From JBFXAN01 sp050184225 (lineage in GTDB: Bacteria > Chloroflexota > Dehalococcoidia > CAUJGQ01), in the NCBI GenBank assembly GCA_050184225.1, contig JBFXAN010000098.1, forward strand, positions 1 through 23,280: a stretch of 23,280 bases of DNA, given 5' to 3'. Each line of letters begins with the position of its first letter. Position 1 is the first letter of the stretch. This document shows, piece by piece, positions 14,983-22,977 of the stretch. Position numbers and translations under genes: made by a program. The notes under the pieces are model-generated. The model was not told the DNA's origin. It worked only from the letters and a program-made list of their open reading frames with translations, and did no database searches.

Positions 14983-15936
14983 CTACCGCGCCAGCGCCTC
15001 ATACACGGCCCGGCTCACCCGCGCGATCGGATCCCACTCCCAACCGCGATCGGAGAGAGCGGCGATCACGTAGCGGCCGTTGGGAGCGTCGACAAAGGCG
15101 ACATCGTGGGTCGCGCCCGGCCAGGTGCCGGTCTTGTTGCCCACGGGTACATGTGGCGGCAGTAATTGGGGGATGCCGGACCGTGTCTCCTGCTGCAACA
15201 GCAGCGCGATCATATCCTCCCGCCAGGCAGGATCGACGCCCTGACCTCGGACGATCGCCTCCATCAGGAGCGCCATGTCGACGGCCGTGGTCGGCAGGTC
15301 GCGCGTGTTCACCGATGTCTGCCGAAGGCCGAGCGACGCCAGGGTCTGATCGACCGTCGCCGGACCGAGCGTGCGCAGCAGCGCCACCGCGCACGCGTTG
15401 TCCGATCGCGTCACCATCGCGTGCACAGCGGCGCGGACGGAAATCATACCGCTGTCGTCGAGTCCGAGCGATCCGATCGTGCCCAGATCCTCGGCGACAT
15501 CCTCGCCGCTGATCTGAATCATCTCGTCGAAGTCGAGCAGCCCAGCCGACCGCTGCCGTTCCGCTTCATAGAGCACCGCCAGTTTGAACAGACTGGCAGC
15601 GTAATACTCCCGATCCGGATTCAACGACGCGCCGCGGCCATCCTCCAGCCGCCGTACCACGATGCTGTAGTGATCGGCATCATCACCAAGCGCATTCAGA
15701 ATAGCGTCGAGGATCGACGGATCGTCTGAGGCGGCAGCCATCCGATCATGCGCGTCGGGTGCGACCGGCGTCGCCACGGGTCCAGCCGCAGGCGCTATCG
15801 GCGGCTTGCTTCGTGCCACCGCTACCGGTGTAGCAGATCCAGCAGGTTCAATCCGTACTGACTGCGCCGGCGTTCCGCAGGCAACCAGGAGGAATAATCC
15901 CGGCAGGAGGATCACAAGACGGCGGGGGTTGACCAT
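14983..15936 (-). CDS. Beta-lactamase-fold serine hydrolase lipoprotein (class A-like)
   Basis: A 317-residue lipoprotein: hydrophobic signal with lipobox LVAC (Cys20), a Pro/Ala-rich linker to about residue 65, then a penicillin-recognising serine hydrolase domain. All three core motifs are present: SLFK (Ser115, Lys118), SDN (178-180) and KTG (268-270). The omega-loop motif ExxLN with the deacylating Glu166 of class A beta-lactamases is not seen; the matching region reads NTRDLPTTAVDMA. It may therefore bind or slowly hydrolyse beta-lactams, or act on peptidoglycan or another amide. The ATG at 15936 is chosen because it places the lipoprotein signal at the N-terminus; a longer open frame upstream has no such sense. 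Resistance activity cannot be assumed. Confidence 0.88.
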   Translation of the reverse strand: MVNPRRLVILLPGLFLLVACGTPAQSVRIEPAGSATPVAVARSKPPIAPAAGPVATPVAPDAHDRMAAASDDPSILDAILNALGDDADHYSIVVRRLEDGRGASLNPDREYYAASLFKLAVLYEAERQRSAGLLDFDEMIQISGEDVAEDLGTIGSLGLDDSGMISVRAAVHAMVTRSDNACAVALLRTLGPATVDQTLASLGLRQTSVNTRDLPTTAVDMALLMEAIVRGQGVDPAWREDMIALLLQQETRSGIPQLLPPHVPVGNKTGTWPGATHDVAFVDAPNGRYVIAALSDRGWEWDPIARVSRAVYEALAR

Positions 15937-16110
15937 CGTGCCGGCAGTGTACGACCAGGTCCGCCACCCGTCACCATGCTGGTTGACGAAACGAGCGATC
16001 AACGCCGCCACGGCGCCGGCAGAGTCAAATGATGCCGGCGGCCGCGCTCGAACCATCGTCTCTTATGCACAGTCGAGAGCAGAAAGTCTCCCGTCCATGC
16101 CGGCAGGCGG

Positions 16111-16193
16111 TTGAGCAAAACCCAGCGCCGGATGCTACAATACGAGCAGAGGTGCGGAGCCTCTCCGTTTTGACCGTGGTCGGCGTGCCACGG
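16111..16193 (+). promoter_or_regulatory. purF promoter and structured leader
   Basis: An extended -10 box (TGC-TACAAT, 16133-16141) lies 19 nt after TTGAGC (16111-16116). The leader, starting near 16148, contains two short hairpins: AGAGG/CCTCT followed by CCGTTTT, and CCGTGG/CCACGG (16174-16193). No purine riboswitch core was recognised. The rest of the 306-bp gap back to 15937 should hold the promoter of the minus-strand lipoprotein gene, which was not identified. Confidence 0.5.
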
Positions 16194-16242
16194 CGCCGGC
16201 CCTCCCCCTGTCCGGATAGCCGTCTCCGGTCTGGAGGAAAGC

Positions 16243-17778
16243 GTGACCGTTCTTCCCAACCAGCACCACCCCGATGCCAGCGGCTGCGTCACGATCTGCA
16301 GCCACGCCGGTTCCGAACATCACATCCAAGCAAGCAACGCCGACGCCACAGATATAAAAGAAGCCTGTGGCGTCTTCGGCGTCTACGCTCCCGGCGAGGA
16401 AGTCGCCCGGCTTACCTTCTATGGCCTCTATTCGCTCCAGCATCGCGGCCAGGAGTCGGCCGGTATCGCCACGTCGGACGGGTCGGAGCTGCATGTGCGC
16501 ACCGGCATGGGCCTCGTCGCGCAGGTCTTTGACGAGGATGACCTCGGCTGCCTGCCCGGTCACATCGCCATCGGGCACACGCGCTACTCCACCACCGGCT
16601 CCAGCCGTATCTGCAACGCGCAGCCAATCCATATCGATGGTCCCGCCGGAGAGCTCGCCCTGGGGCATAACGGCAATCTCATCAACGCCGACCAGATCCG
16701 CGCTGAGATGGAGATGCAGGGGCACCGCTTCGAGACCAGCACCGACTCCGAGGTGATCGCGCGCATGCTGGCTGTTTCCGCCGATCGACCGATCGAGGAG
16801 CGGTTGCGGACCGTCATGCGCCGGATCGAAGGGGCCTATTCCCTGGTGATCCTCACCCCGACCACCTTAGTTGCGGCGCGCGACCCGATGGGCAACCGTC
16901 CCCTCGCTCTTGGCCGCATCGGCGCTCACTGGGTCGTCGCCTCCGAGACCTGCGCCCTCGACCACCTGGGCGCGACCTACGTCCGCGAGGTGGAGCCAGG
17001 TGAAATCGTCGTCGTCGACCACCTTGGACTTCGCTCCTTCCCCGATGCACAGCGGAAGCAGCGGGACGCCCTGTGCATCTTCGAATACACCTACTTCGCC
17101 CGACCCGACTCGATCATCCGGGACAAGCGGGTCTACCCGATCCGGATGGCGATGGGTCGCGAGCTGGCCCGCGAGCACCCGATCGACGCCGACATCGTGA
17201 TCGGTATCCCCGACTCGGCAACAGCGGCGGCGATCGGCTACGCGCGCGAAGCAAACATCCCCTACGCCGAGGGTCTGATGAAGAACCGCTATGTCGGCAG
17301 AACCTTCATCGCCCCCGACCAGCGCCTGCGCGACCGCGCCGCCGCCCTCAAGTACAACCCGCTGCGTGAAGTGCTGGAGGGTCAGCGGGTGGTGGTCGTC
17401 GACGACTCGATCGTCCGCGGCACGACCACGCCCCATGTCGTCAAGCTGCTTCGCGATGCCGGCGCACGCGAGGTGCATGTGCGTGTCTGCATCCCGCCGA
17501 TCCAGTATCCCTGCTACTTCGGCGTCGACATGGCCACCAGGGAGGAACTGATCGGTGCGCAGATGTCGATCGAGGAGATCTGCGCCTATATCGGCGCTGA
17601 CTCCCTCGGCTTCATCTCGCTCGACGGACTGGTCCGCGCGACGGATATGCAACGCAACTCCTTCTGCCTCGCCTGCTTCAACGGCGACTACCCGATCCCT
17701 GTCGAGTCGTCCCTCGACAAGTTCGGCCTCGAACGCTCGAACGTGATCGAGCTCGAGCTCGTCGGCGCGGCAGACTGA
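16243..17778 (+). CDS. purF: Amidophosphoribosyltransferase PurF
   Basis: A 511-residue enzyme that converts PRPP and glutamine to 5-phosphoribosylamine, the first committed step of purine synthesis. The N-terminal nucleophile is Cys42 (EACGVFGVY), so a 41-residue propeptide must be removed, much longer than the 11 residues in Bacillus subtilis. The glutaminase domain continues with LYSLQHRGQESAGIA and GHTRYSTTGS. The PRPP loop is VVVVDDSIVRGTT (383-395). Cys278, Cys424, Cys475 and Cys478 match the [4Fe-4S] ligands of the oxygen-sensitive Bacillus-type enzyme; the 146-residue spacing of the first two is the same. The GTG start has GGAGG (16233-16237) at 5 nt. It is followed by purM, with a long inverted repeat between them. 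Confidence 0.97.
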   Translation: MTVLPNQHHPDASGCVTICSHAGSEHHIQASNADATDIKEACGVFGVYAPGEEVARLTFYGLYSLQHRGQESAGIATSDGSELHVRTGMGLVAQVFDEDDLGCLPGHIAIGHTRYSTTGSSRICNAQPIHIDGPAGELALGHNGNLINADQIRAEMEMQGHRFETSTDSEVIARMLAVSADRPIEERLRTVMRRIEGAYSLVILTPTTLVAARDPMGNRPLALGRIGAHWVVASETCALDHLGATYVREVEPGEIVVVDHLGLRSFPDAQRKQRDALCIFEYTYFARPDSIIRDKRVYPIRMAMGRELAREHPIDADIVIGIPDSATAAAIGYAREANIPYAEGLMKNRYVGRTFIAPDQRLRDRAAALKYNPLREVLEGQRVVVVDDSIVRGTTTPHVVKLLRDAGAREVHVRVCIPPIQYPCYFGVDMATREELIGAQMSIEEICAYIGADSLGFISLDGLVRATDMQRNSFCLACFNGDYPIPVESSLDKFGLERSNVIELELVGAAD

Positions 17779-17795
17779 CTGCTCATTTCTTTTTT

Positions 17796-17899
17796 GAACC
17801 GCAGAGGCGCAGAGGACGCAGAGAGATCATGAAGGTTCTGCATCTGCTTCGTGCGTCCACCCACTTTCAACCTCTGCGTCTTCTGCGTCTCTGTGGTTC
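17796..17899. repeat. Long inverted repeat with CAGAG-core units (copy B)
   Basis: The arms 17796-17824 and 17871-17899 match at 25 of 29 positions. Three of the four mismatches put G in the left arm against T in the right, which are G-U pairs in plus-strand RNA, so the RNA hairpin is nearly perfect. Units are 8-9 nt with a GCAGAG core. It fills the purF-purM gap, 17 nt after the purF stop. Confidence 0.88.
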
Positions 17900-17915
17900 C
17901 TGATTCGGAGGTTCT

Positions 17916-18944
17916 ATGACCGCGGATGCGTATGCCCAGGCCGGGGTGGATATTGCTGCCGGCGACCGGACCAAGGAGCGGATCAAGGGTGTTGCGGCGC
18001 GGGCGTCGCGGCCGGAGGTGCTGGCGGGAGTGGGGCCGTTCTCGGCGCTGTTCCGGCTGGGCGGCGGCTATCGTGACCCGGTGCTCGTCTCCAGTACGGA
18101 CGGCGTCGGCACCAAGGTGCTGCTCGCGCGGGCGATGGGGATCTACGACACCGTCGGCCGCGACCTCGTCAACCACTGCGTCAATGACATCCTCACCTCC
18201 GGCGCCGAGCCGCTCTTCTTCCTCGACTACCTCGCCTCGTCGTCCTTGGAGGAAGATCAGAAGGTCGAGATCGTCGCCGGGATGGCGGCGGCGTGCGAAG
18301 AGGCAGGCTGCGCGCTGATCGGCGGCGAAACAGCCGACATGCCCGACATCTACCGTCCCGGTGACTTCGACATCGCCGGCTTCATCGTCGGCGTCGTCGA
18401 GCGCGACGAGGTGATCGACGGCAGCGGCATCGCCGCCGGTGACGCGCTGCTCATGCTTCCCTCCAGCGGACTGCACACGAACGGCTACTCGCTCGTCCGC
18501 AAGATCTGGGAACTGGGCAAGGGCGACGGCGCGCACGATCGCGCCGTGCTGGAACGAATTGAACCGTCGCTCGGCGAATCGCTGGGCGCGGCGCTGCTAG
18601 AGCCGCACCGCTCCTATCTGGACGCCCTCCGACCCGTGCTTCTCCGCCTCACCGGCATCGCCCACATCACCGGCGGCGGCATCCCCGGCAACGTCCCCCG
18701 CATCCTGCCGGACGGCCTCACCGCCCGCATCGACCGCACCACCTGGGAGATCCCGCCGCTCTTCCGCCTGATCCAGCAGACGGGCGAGATCGACACCCCG
18801 ACGATGTTCCGCACCTTCAACATGGGCGCCGGCATCGTCCTCGTCACTCCCGACCCGGCCGCCGTGATCGCCGCGCTGCCCGAGGCGAAACAGATCGGCA
18901 CGGTAGCGCACCGGGGCGATGGTGATGCCGTCGTCATCGAGTGA
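17916..18944 (+). CDS. purM: Phosphoribosylformylglycinamidine cyclo-ligase PurM (AIR synthetase)
   Basis: A 342-residue cytoplasmic enzyme that uses ATP to close the imidazole ring of AIR, the fifth step of purine synthesis. It shows the family pattern: DPVLVSSTDGVGTKVLLA (54-71), NHCVNDILTSGAEPLFFLDYLA (86-107), ALIGGETADMP and SSGLHTNGYSLVR, then HITGGGIPGNVPRIL in the C-terminal domain. The ATG has GGAGG (17907-17911) at 4 nt. It lies 137 nt after purF, probably in one transcript crossing the inverted repeat. Its end is convergent with the toxin gene. Confidence 0.97.
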   Translation: MTADAYAQAGVDIAAGDRTKERIKGVAARASRPEVLAGVGPFSALFRLGGGYRDPVLVSSTDGVGTKVLLARAMGIYDTVGRDLVNHCVNDILTSGAEPLFFLDYLASSSLEEDQKVEIVAGMAAACEEAGCALIGGETADMPDIYRPGDFDIAGFIVGVVERDEVIDGSGIAAGDALLMLPSSGLHTNGYSLVRKIWELGKGDGAHDRAVLERIEPSLGESLGAALLEPHRSYLDALRPVLLRLTGIAHITGGGIPGNVPRILPDGLTARIDRTTWEIPPLFRLIQQTGEIDTPTMFRTFNMGAGIVLVTPDPAAVIAALPEAKQIGTVAHRGDGDAVVIE

Positions 18945-19014
18945 CCGGCGGGCGATGCAATCCACTTTAGGATCGATGCTGCTCAAGTTGCTCGATAGAG
19001 CCGGTGGCAAATTG

Positions 19015-19275
19015 CTATCCGGCATAGTGATAGCGGCAAGCAATAATGACCAGATCAGTCGCGGTCGCCTGGTAGACCAATCGATGTTCGTCGTTGATCC
19101 GGCGAGACCAATAGCCGGTGAGGTTTGCCTTGAGCGGCTCAGGCTTCCCGATACCTTCGAATGGAGAACGAAGCGCATCTTTGATGAGGAGATTGGTTCG
19201 TCTCAAGAGATTACGGTCATGTTGTTGAAGCCAGAGATAGTCTTCCCACGCGGCGGTCGTAAAGCACAATTTCAC
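19015..19275 (-). CDS. yoeB: YoeB/Txe-family mRNA-cleaving toxin
   Basis: An 86-residue toxin of the RelE fold that cleaves mRNA in the ribosomal A site. It aligns along its whole length with E. coli YoeB: MKL start, PFEGIGKPEPLKANL, YWSRRINDEHRLVY and a final ACRYHY. The catalytic residues Glu46, Arg65, His83 and Tyr84 are all present, so it looks active. It overlaps the antitoxin stop by 4 nt (ATGA), the usual coupling. Confidence 0.95.
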   Translation of the reverse strand: MKLCFTTAAWEDYLWLQQHDRNLLRRTNLLIKDALRSPFEGIGKPEPLKANLTGYWSRRINDEHRLVYQATATDLVIIACRYHYAG

Positions 19276-19526
19276 GGCTCGACCAACTCACGCTCCTCGA
19301 CAGTCCCTGCCTGAGCCTCAGCAATTGACTTCCGGAGGTGCTCGGCATTGGATGGGTTTACCAAGAGATAGCGGGTCTCTTGCCACGAATTAAATTCGTC
19401 GATCGGCAAGACAACAACCTGCTGTCCGGCATCAGTAATCACAACGGCTGGCTCAGCATCCGCAATCACCTGCGCGATCAGTCGATCAAGATCTTCCTTG
19501 GCTTCTGCCGACGTAATCGCCCGCAT
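19272..19526 (-). CDS. yefM: YefM/Phd-family antitoxin
   Basis: An 84-residue antitoxin. The N-terminus (MRAITSAEAKEDLDRLIAQV) and VVVLPIDEFNSWQETRYLL are typical of YefM, which dimerises, represses its own promoter and wraps the toxin with its C-terminal tail. ATG 19526 is chosen because GAGGAG (19533-19538) is 6 nt away; a GTG directly upstream (19529) is less well spaced. The AT-rich region at 19585-19605 upstream may hold the promoter, not resolved. Confidence 0.93.
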   Translation of the reverse strand: MRAITSAEAKEDLDRLIAQVIADAEPAVVITDAGQQVVVLPIDEFNSWQETRYLLVNPSNAEHLRKSIAEAQAGTVEERELVEP

Positions 19527-19614
19527 CACCTGCTCCTCGGATATAGCTCGACCGCTGCCCGACCAGAAACCATTCGCGCTGTTCTCTATATTAAGTATTC
19601 ATGATTCTCGCCGC

Positions 19615-19651
19615 CGCCTGTTTGGACGGGACGCCTTTAGTATAACAGGCG
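19615..19651 (-). terminator. Weak terminator-like hairpin
   Basis: CGCCTGTT (19615-19622) pairs perfectly with AACAGGCG (19644-19651) across a 21-nt loop. It overlaps the last codons and stop of the 65-aa gene. No T-tract, so function is uncertain. Confidence 0.3.
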
Positions 19652-19834
19652 TTGTACCGGTTGCTCTGCCGGCGCGACGGGCGCGGGGTCTGGTTCGAGG
19701 GGCGGCAGCGGCGTCTCCGGCGTGTGGTCCGTCTCGGTTGGGAGCGGCACAGCGACCGCCGGCATAAGGCGATCCGGCTCATCGGTGCGTCGAATGCCAA
19801 AGCGATCGGGGGGAGGTGTTACCTTCGATGCCAT
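19637..19834 (-). CDS. 65-aa proline-rich peptide, unrecognised
   Basis: A small protein with 16 prolines in 65 residues (repeated TPETPLPPLEPDPAPVAP-type sequence), acidic overall and probably disordered. There is no signal or membrane segment. It starts 14 nt after the stop of the 518-aa gene and has a good ribosome site (AGGGAG, 19848-19843) at 8 nt, which supports real translation. It is too short to be sure and could be a chance frame, but the start signals and spacing are good. It may be a partner or tail of the membrane protein upstream. Confidence 0.55.
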   Translation of the reverse strand: MASKVTPPPDRFGIRRTDEPDRLMPAVAVPLPTETDHTPETPLPPLEPDPAPVAPAEQPVQRLLY

Positions 19835-19848
19835 GGGACCAACTCCCT

Positions 19849-21405
19849 TCATTGATCGTCGAGCAGGATGCGGAGCGTCTCGTCCGCCCGCGTGACCGCG
19901 ACAACACGGCCGCCACGGCGGATCGCGCGGCGTGCCCGGCGCAGGCCACCGCTGAGCGGATGCTCTTGTTCCTCGGTACCGCCGACCCAGCCGAGCCGTA
20001 CCCGCCGAACCCTTCCCGCCGCGCTGAGGCGGGTGACGGCACACTGGAGTTCCACCAGCGTCAACACCCGATCGCGCAACCGACGGGCGGCCATGCACAG
20101 GTCGGGTTCCGCCGCTTTCCGCGCCAGCAACGCCTCGATCGCGGGCCGCACCTCGGCAAACGGAACGTCGAGGTAGCGCCGCGCCACGGCGTCGCCCGCG
20201 CCCCAGGCCGCGCACAACCGGCGTAGATCGCGCGCGAACTCGTCCCACACGGCGGTCAGGCGTTCGTTCGGGCGTGTCCTCTCAGCTGGATCATCCGACG
20301 CCACCAACGCCGTCGCGAGATACTGCACCACCCGCAGGTCGCGATGGTGTTGCTCCGCATATCCTGCCGCCGCCATCTCCGGAACGGGGGTCCAGACCAG
20401 GCTGAAGAGAAAGTCCGTCCGATCACGGCCGCCGTCGCCGGCGACAGCCTCCGGCGCCCGCCGCCCCCGCGCGATCAGGTTGCCCTCATCACCGCGCCGC
20501 TCCGGTCCCTCGACCGTCAGGTCCAGCCCGCTCGCCAGCAATTGCACCAGTGCAATCAGCTTCGCGTCGTCGCCGAGCGCGCCCTGCACCGTGATCTGGA
20601 GCGGCAGCGGCCGGTCCCGATCCGCCACCCCCGCATCCACGAGCGCGTCAATCAGGCATGCCAGCGTGCGGTAGGAGCGACAGGGCGGCAACAGCAATAC
20701 CTGCCCTTTCCAGAAGTAATTGAGCGTGTCGCTCGGCACACCGAGCCGCGCCGCTTCCCACCGCGCCTGCGCCGCCCGTCGCCCCAGCGAGTCGTGCCGC
20801 AGGTAGAGCTTGGCGCCCACGGGCGGCAGTCCATCAGCCGCGGCCTCCCAGCGGGCCACGCGGTTGAGCGCCTCGTCGATCAGCGCCGCCGCGGCCGCCC
20901 CATCGCCGGCATCGCGCAGCGCGAGGCGAAACTCGCCGACGAGCGCCGTCCGCGCGCCGCGTGCCAGCATCGTGATCGGCGCCGCGCGGGCAGCGATCAG
21001 GTCCGCATACCGGCGGATCGCCGCGTCGGTAAGCGCGCCGGCGGGCAACGGCCACGTCCGCATCCCGCGTCCGCGCAGCAGCCACAGCCGCACGTGGGTA
21101 CGCGTATCCAACTGGCGATAGTCATCCGGCAGGCGCTGGCCCTGGAGCACGCCGACCACGGGCACGACGAGCGATCCCACCGGCACGATCACCAGCGCTG
21201 TCAGGATCGAGACGAGCGGCGGCGCGTCGGTGGCCAGGCAGACAACCCAGGCGCCGATGCAGAGCAATCCGACCAGATACCCGGCGATCATTCCCCGGCC
21301 GACGCTGAGAAACGAGATCGCAAGCAGTCCCCGCAGGCCACGGGGCAATGCGCTCACCCTCGCAGCAGCCGGAGGTGGTTCGCTCGGTCGCGCGGTGTGG
21401 AGCAT
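19849..21405 (-). CDS. Unrecognised 518-aa membrane protein
   Basis: Two adjacent hydrophobic segments at about 38-59 and 63-86 anchor a large soluble part of about 430 residues, rich in Ala, Arg and Leu. The soluble part includes DDYRQLDTRTHVRLWLLRG, a helical block with many Arg/Ala, a stretch TLACLIDALVDAGV...PLQITVQGALGDD that could be a sensor-like or nucleotide-binding alpha/beta region, and a basic C-terminus. No known family or catalytic motif is recognised. The composition is normal for a protein, unlike the very basic frames on the other strand. The start is uncertain: no good ribosome site is seen before ATG 21405. It is linked to the downstream 65-aa peptide and divergent from the DUF151 nuclease. 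Confidence 0.75.
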   Translation of the reverse strand: MLHTARPSEPPPAAARVSALPRGLRGLLAISFLSVGRGMIAGYLVGLLCIGAWVVCLATDAPPLVSILTALVIVPVGSLVVPVVGVLQGQRLPDDYRQLDTRTHVRLWLLRGRGMRTWPLPAGALTDAAIRRYADLIAARAAPITMLARGARTALVGEFRLALRDAGDGAAAAALIDEALNRVARWEAAADGLPPVGAKLYLRHDSLGRRAAQARWEAARLGVPSDTLNYFWKGQVLLLPPCRSYRTLACLIDALVDAGVADRDRPLPLQITVQGALGDDAKLIALVQLLASGLDLTVEGPERRGDEGNLIARGRRAPEAVAGDGGRDRTDFLFSLVWTPVPEMAAAGYAEQHHRDLRVVQYLATALVASDDPAERTRPNERLTAVWDEFARDLRRLCAAWGAGDAVARRYLDVPFAEVRPAIEALLARKAAEPDLCMAARRLRDRVLTLVELQCAVTRLSAAGRVRRVRLGWVGGTEEQEHPLSGGLRRARRAIRRGGRVVAVTRADETLRILLDDQ

Positions 21406-21508
21406 AACGCCGGCTCACAGCCTCCGGCTTCAGCGTACCGCACCAGGCAGACGGCTTACGATCGCATGGCATTCCGGGTAGGGCGGCGTATGGCAATCAG
21501 GCTTCCCG

Positions 21509-21538
21509 TTGACTTCCATTTTCGCCGGTGCCTATGAT
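21509..21538 (+). promoter_or_regulatory. Promoter of the DUF151 gene
   Basis: TTGACT (21509-21514) and TATGAT (21533-21538) are separated by 18 bp; both are 5/6 matches to consensus. A start near 21545 means that translation must begin downstream, which supports the GTG at 21576 as start. Confidence 0.7.
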
Positions 21539-21575
21539 GAGGATCAGCAAGGGGCGCGGCTGGGAGGTTAGCAGC

Positions 21576-22109
21576 GTGATTGAAATGACCATCGAGAGCA
21601 TCAGGATGAACCTGATGAACTACCAGCGCGTGGTCATTCTCAAGGAGAAGGACGCGGATCGCTACCTCCCGATCTGGATCGGTCATGCGGAGGCAGACGC
21701 GATCGCGGTCCGGCTCCAGGAAGTCGCCGTGGCGCGGCCGCTGACCCACGACCTTCTGGGCAGTGTGATCGCCACGCTCGGCGCCCGCGTCGAGAGCGTG
21801 ATCGTCAACGACCTCTCCAACGACACCTTCTACGCCAAGATCATCCTTGATGTGAACGGCAACTCGATCGAGATCGATTCCCGCCCCAGCGACGCGCTGG
21901 CACTGGCCGTCCGGGTCAAGGTGCCGATCTTTGCCGAGGACACCGTGCTCGACAAGGCCGGCGTGATCATGGACCAGGAAGAGCCGGCCCTCACCCCCGG
22001 CGAGAGCCGCACCCGCGTCAACGAGGAAGAACTCGAGCGGATGTCCGCCTTCCGCGACTTCATCGAAAGCCTCGACCTCGACGACTTCGACAAGCGCAGC
22101 AAGTCCTGA
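21576..22109 (+). CDS. DUF151 bifunctional nuclease-family protein
   Basis: A 177-residue protein of the BFN/DUF151 family, reported in plants as a dual DNase/RNase; the bacterial role is not well established. Features: NYQRVVILKEKDADRYLPIWIGHAEADAIA near the N-terminus, THDLLGSVI and a DSRPSDALALAVR block in the middle, all hallmarks of the family. The C-terminal part (about 135-177) is acidic and helical, with a Lys/Arg end, a UVR-like region found in some members. The GTG start has GGAGG (21563-21567) at 8 nt and lies downstream of a good promoter; the longer frame from 21528 begins inside that promoter. An inverted repeat follows 5 nt after the stop. Confidence 0.9.
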   Translation: MIEMTIESIRMNLMNYQRVVILKEKDADRYLPIWIGHAEADAIAVRLQEVAVARPLTHDLLGSVIATLGARVESVIVNDLSNDTFYAKIILDVNGNSIEIDSRPSDALALAVRVKVPIFAEDTVLDKAGVIMDQEEPALTPGESRTRVNEEELERMSAFRDFIESLDLDDFDKRSKS

Positions 22110-22114
22110 CCGCC

Positions 22115-22211
22115 TTTTGAAACACAAAGGACGCAAAGAGAGCAAAGGCCACAAAGACTTAAAGAATCTCTTTGTGTCCTTTGTCCCCTTTGCGTCCTTT
22201 GTGTTTCAAAA
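22115..22211. repeat. Long inverted repeat with CAAAG-core units (copy C)
   Basis: The arms 22115-22138 and 22188-22211 are perfect 24-nt reverse complements, and pairing continues inwards with mismatches almost to the centre. The arms consist of 9-10-nt units with CAAAG cores. It lies between the stops of the DUF151 and GerW-like genes, which converge here. Confidence 0.9.
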
Positions 22212-22219
22212 GCGGTTGA

Positions 22220-22651
22220 TCAGCGGCGGATGAGGAGGCGGAGGCCGCGGAGGACGAGCATGGCGGTGATGCCGGAGGCGATGATGATCGGTGGGACGAT
22301 CAGCATCGTCATCGGGTCGGTGATCTGCTTGAACTCGGTGCTGCCGTCGCGCATCTCGATGTAGCCCATCGGCGTCGCGAGCACGCCGCCGCCGCCACCT
22401 TCACCGCTGCCGCTGCCTTTGTCGCCCGGCGAGGTGCCGGTGCCGCCGCCGCCACCAAACCCCCAGCGCACCTTGGCCACCGGGATCACGGTGACGCCGT
22501 CGCGCACGACGGGTGTCCCGTAGACCGCGGCGGCGTTGGCCGCGCCGCGGAGCCGCTCGGCCAGGCGGTCGAGAATCGCCCCTGCCTGACCGTGAACGGC
22601 GCGATCGATCTCCTGCTGCATCTCCGGCCGAACCTGTATTTCGTTCGTCAT
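22220..22651 (-). CDS. GerW/YtfJ-like protein
   Basis: A 143-residue protein. The YGTPVVRDGVTVIPVAKVRWGFG block (44-66) followed by a long Gly/Ser-rich stretch (66-89) and ATPMGYIEM matches GerW (YtfJ), a spore protein in Bacillus needed for normal germination. GerW-like proteins also occur in non-spore-formers, so a spore role is not implied. A hydrophobic segment at about 113-138 near the C-terminus may anchor it to the membrane. ATG 22651 has GAAGGGA (22667-22661) at 9 nt. The gene is convergent with DUF151 across copy C of the inverted repeat. Confidence 0.85.
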   Translation of the reverse strand: MTNEIQVRPEMQQEIDRAVHGQAGAILDRLAERLRGAANAAAVYGTPVVRDGVTVIPVAKVRWGFGGGGGTGTSPGDKGSGSGEGGGGGVLATPMGYIEMRDGSTEFKQITDPMTMLIVPPIIIASGITAMLVLRGLRLLIRR

Positions 22652-22977
22652 CAATCGTTATCCCTTCCGGCGGGGTGACTCGTCATGGTGCGTTGCGTCG
22701 TCGGGCAGACAGCCCGACCTCTTAGTCATACACCGAACGCCTCGATCGTGTCAGCGGCCGGCCCGTGACGTTTTGCTCACCAGGGGTGGGGGCTGTCCCT
22801 ACCGGCAGATCTCTAGTCAGCCGGATTCTGACGGCGCCTCGAACCATCTACCGTAGAGTACGAGGTCACGAAGGTGCATAGCGCACCGCATTTGACCAGT
22901 ATTCCGTTCCATGCCGCCTGACCCAATCTGCGCGTCGCGCCGTTGAATCATGACGGCGCGGGCTATGAGGTGCTGCC
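22652..22977. other. 326-bp intergenic region with two hairpins
   Basis: Holds the divergent leaders of the GerW-like and cupredoxin genes. A GTCGGGC/GCCCGAC hairpin (22700-22718) lies in the GerW-like leader. A perfect 8-bp stem CGCGCCGT/ACGGCGCG with a 9-nt loop (22936-22960) lies 6 nt before the cupredoxin ribosome site and may affect its translation. TTGACC (22892-22897) is a possible -35 box without a good -10. No gene was found. Confidence 0.5.

Noticed and set aside
16142..16242. Purine riboswitch in the purF leader
   Set aside because: Only short hairpins are visible; the conserved core of the purine aptamer was not found.
20344..21537. 397-codon plus-strand frame opposite the 518-aa membrane protein
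   Set aside because: The product is extremely rich in Arg, Gln and His with no hydrophobic segments. The minus-strand frame has normal composition, membrane helices and a coupled downstream gene.
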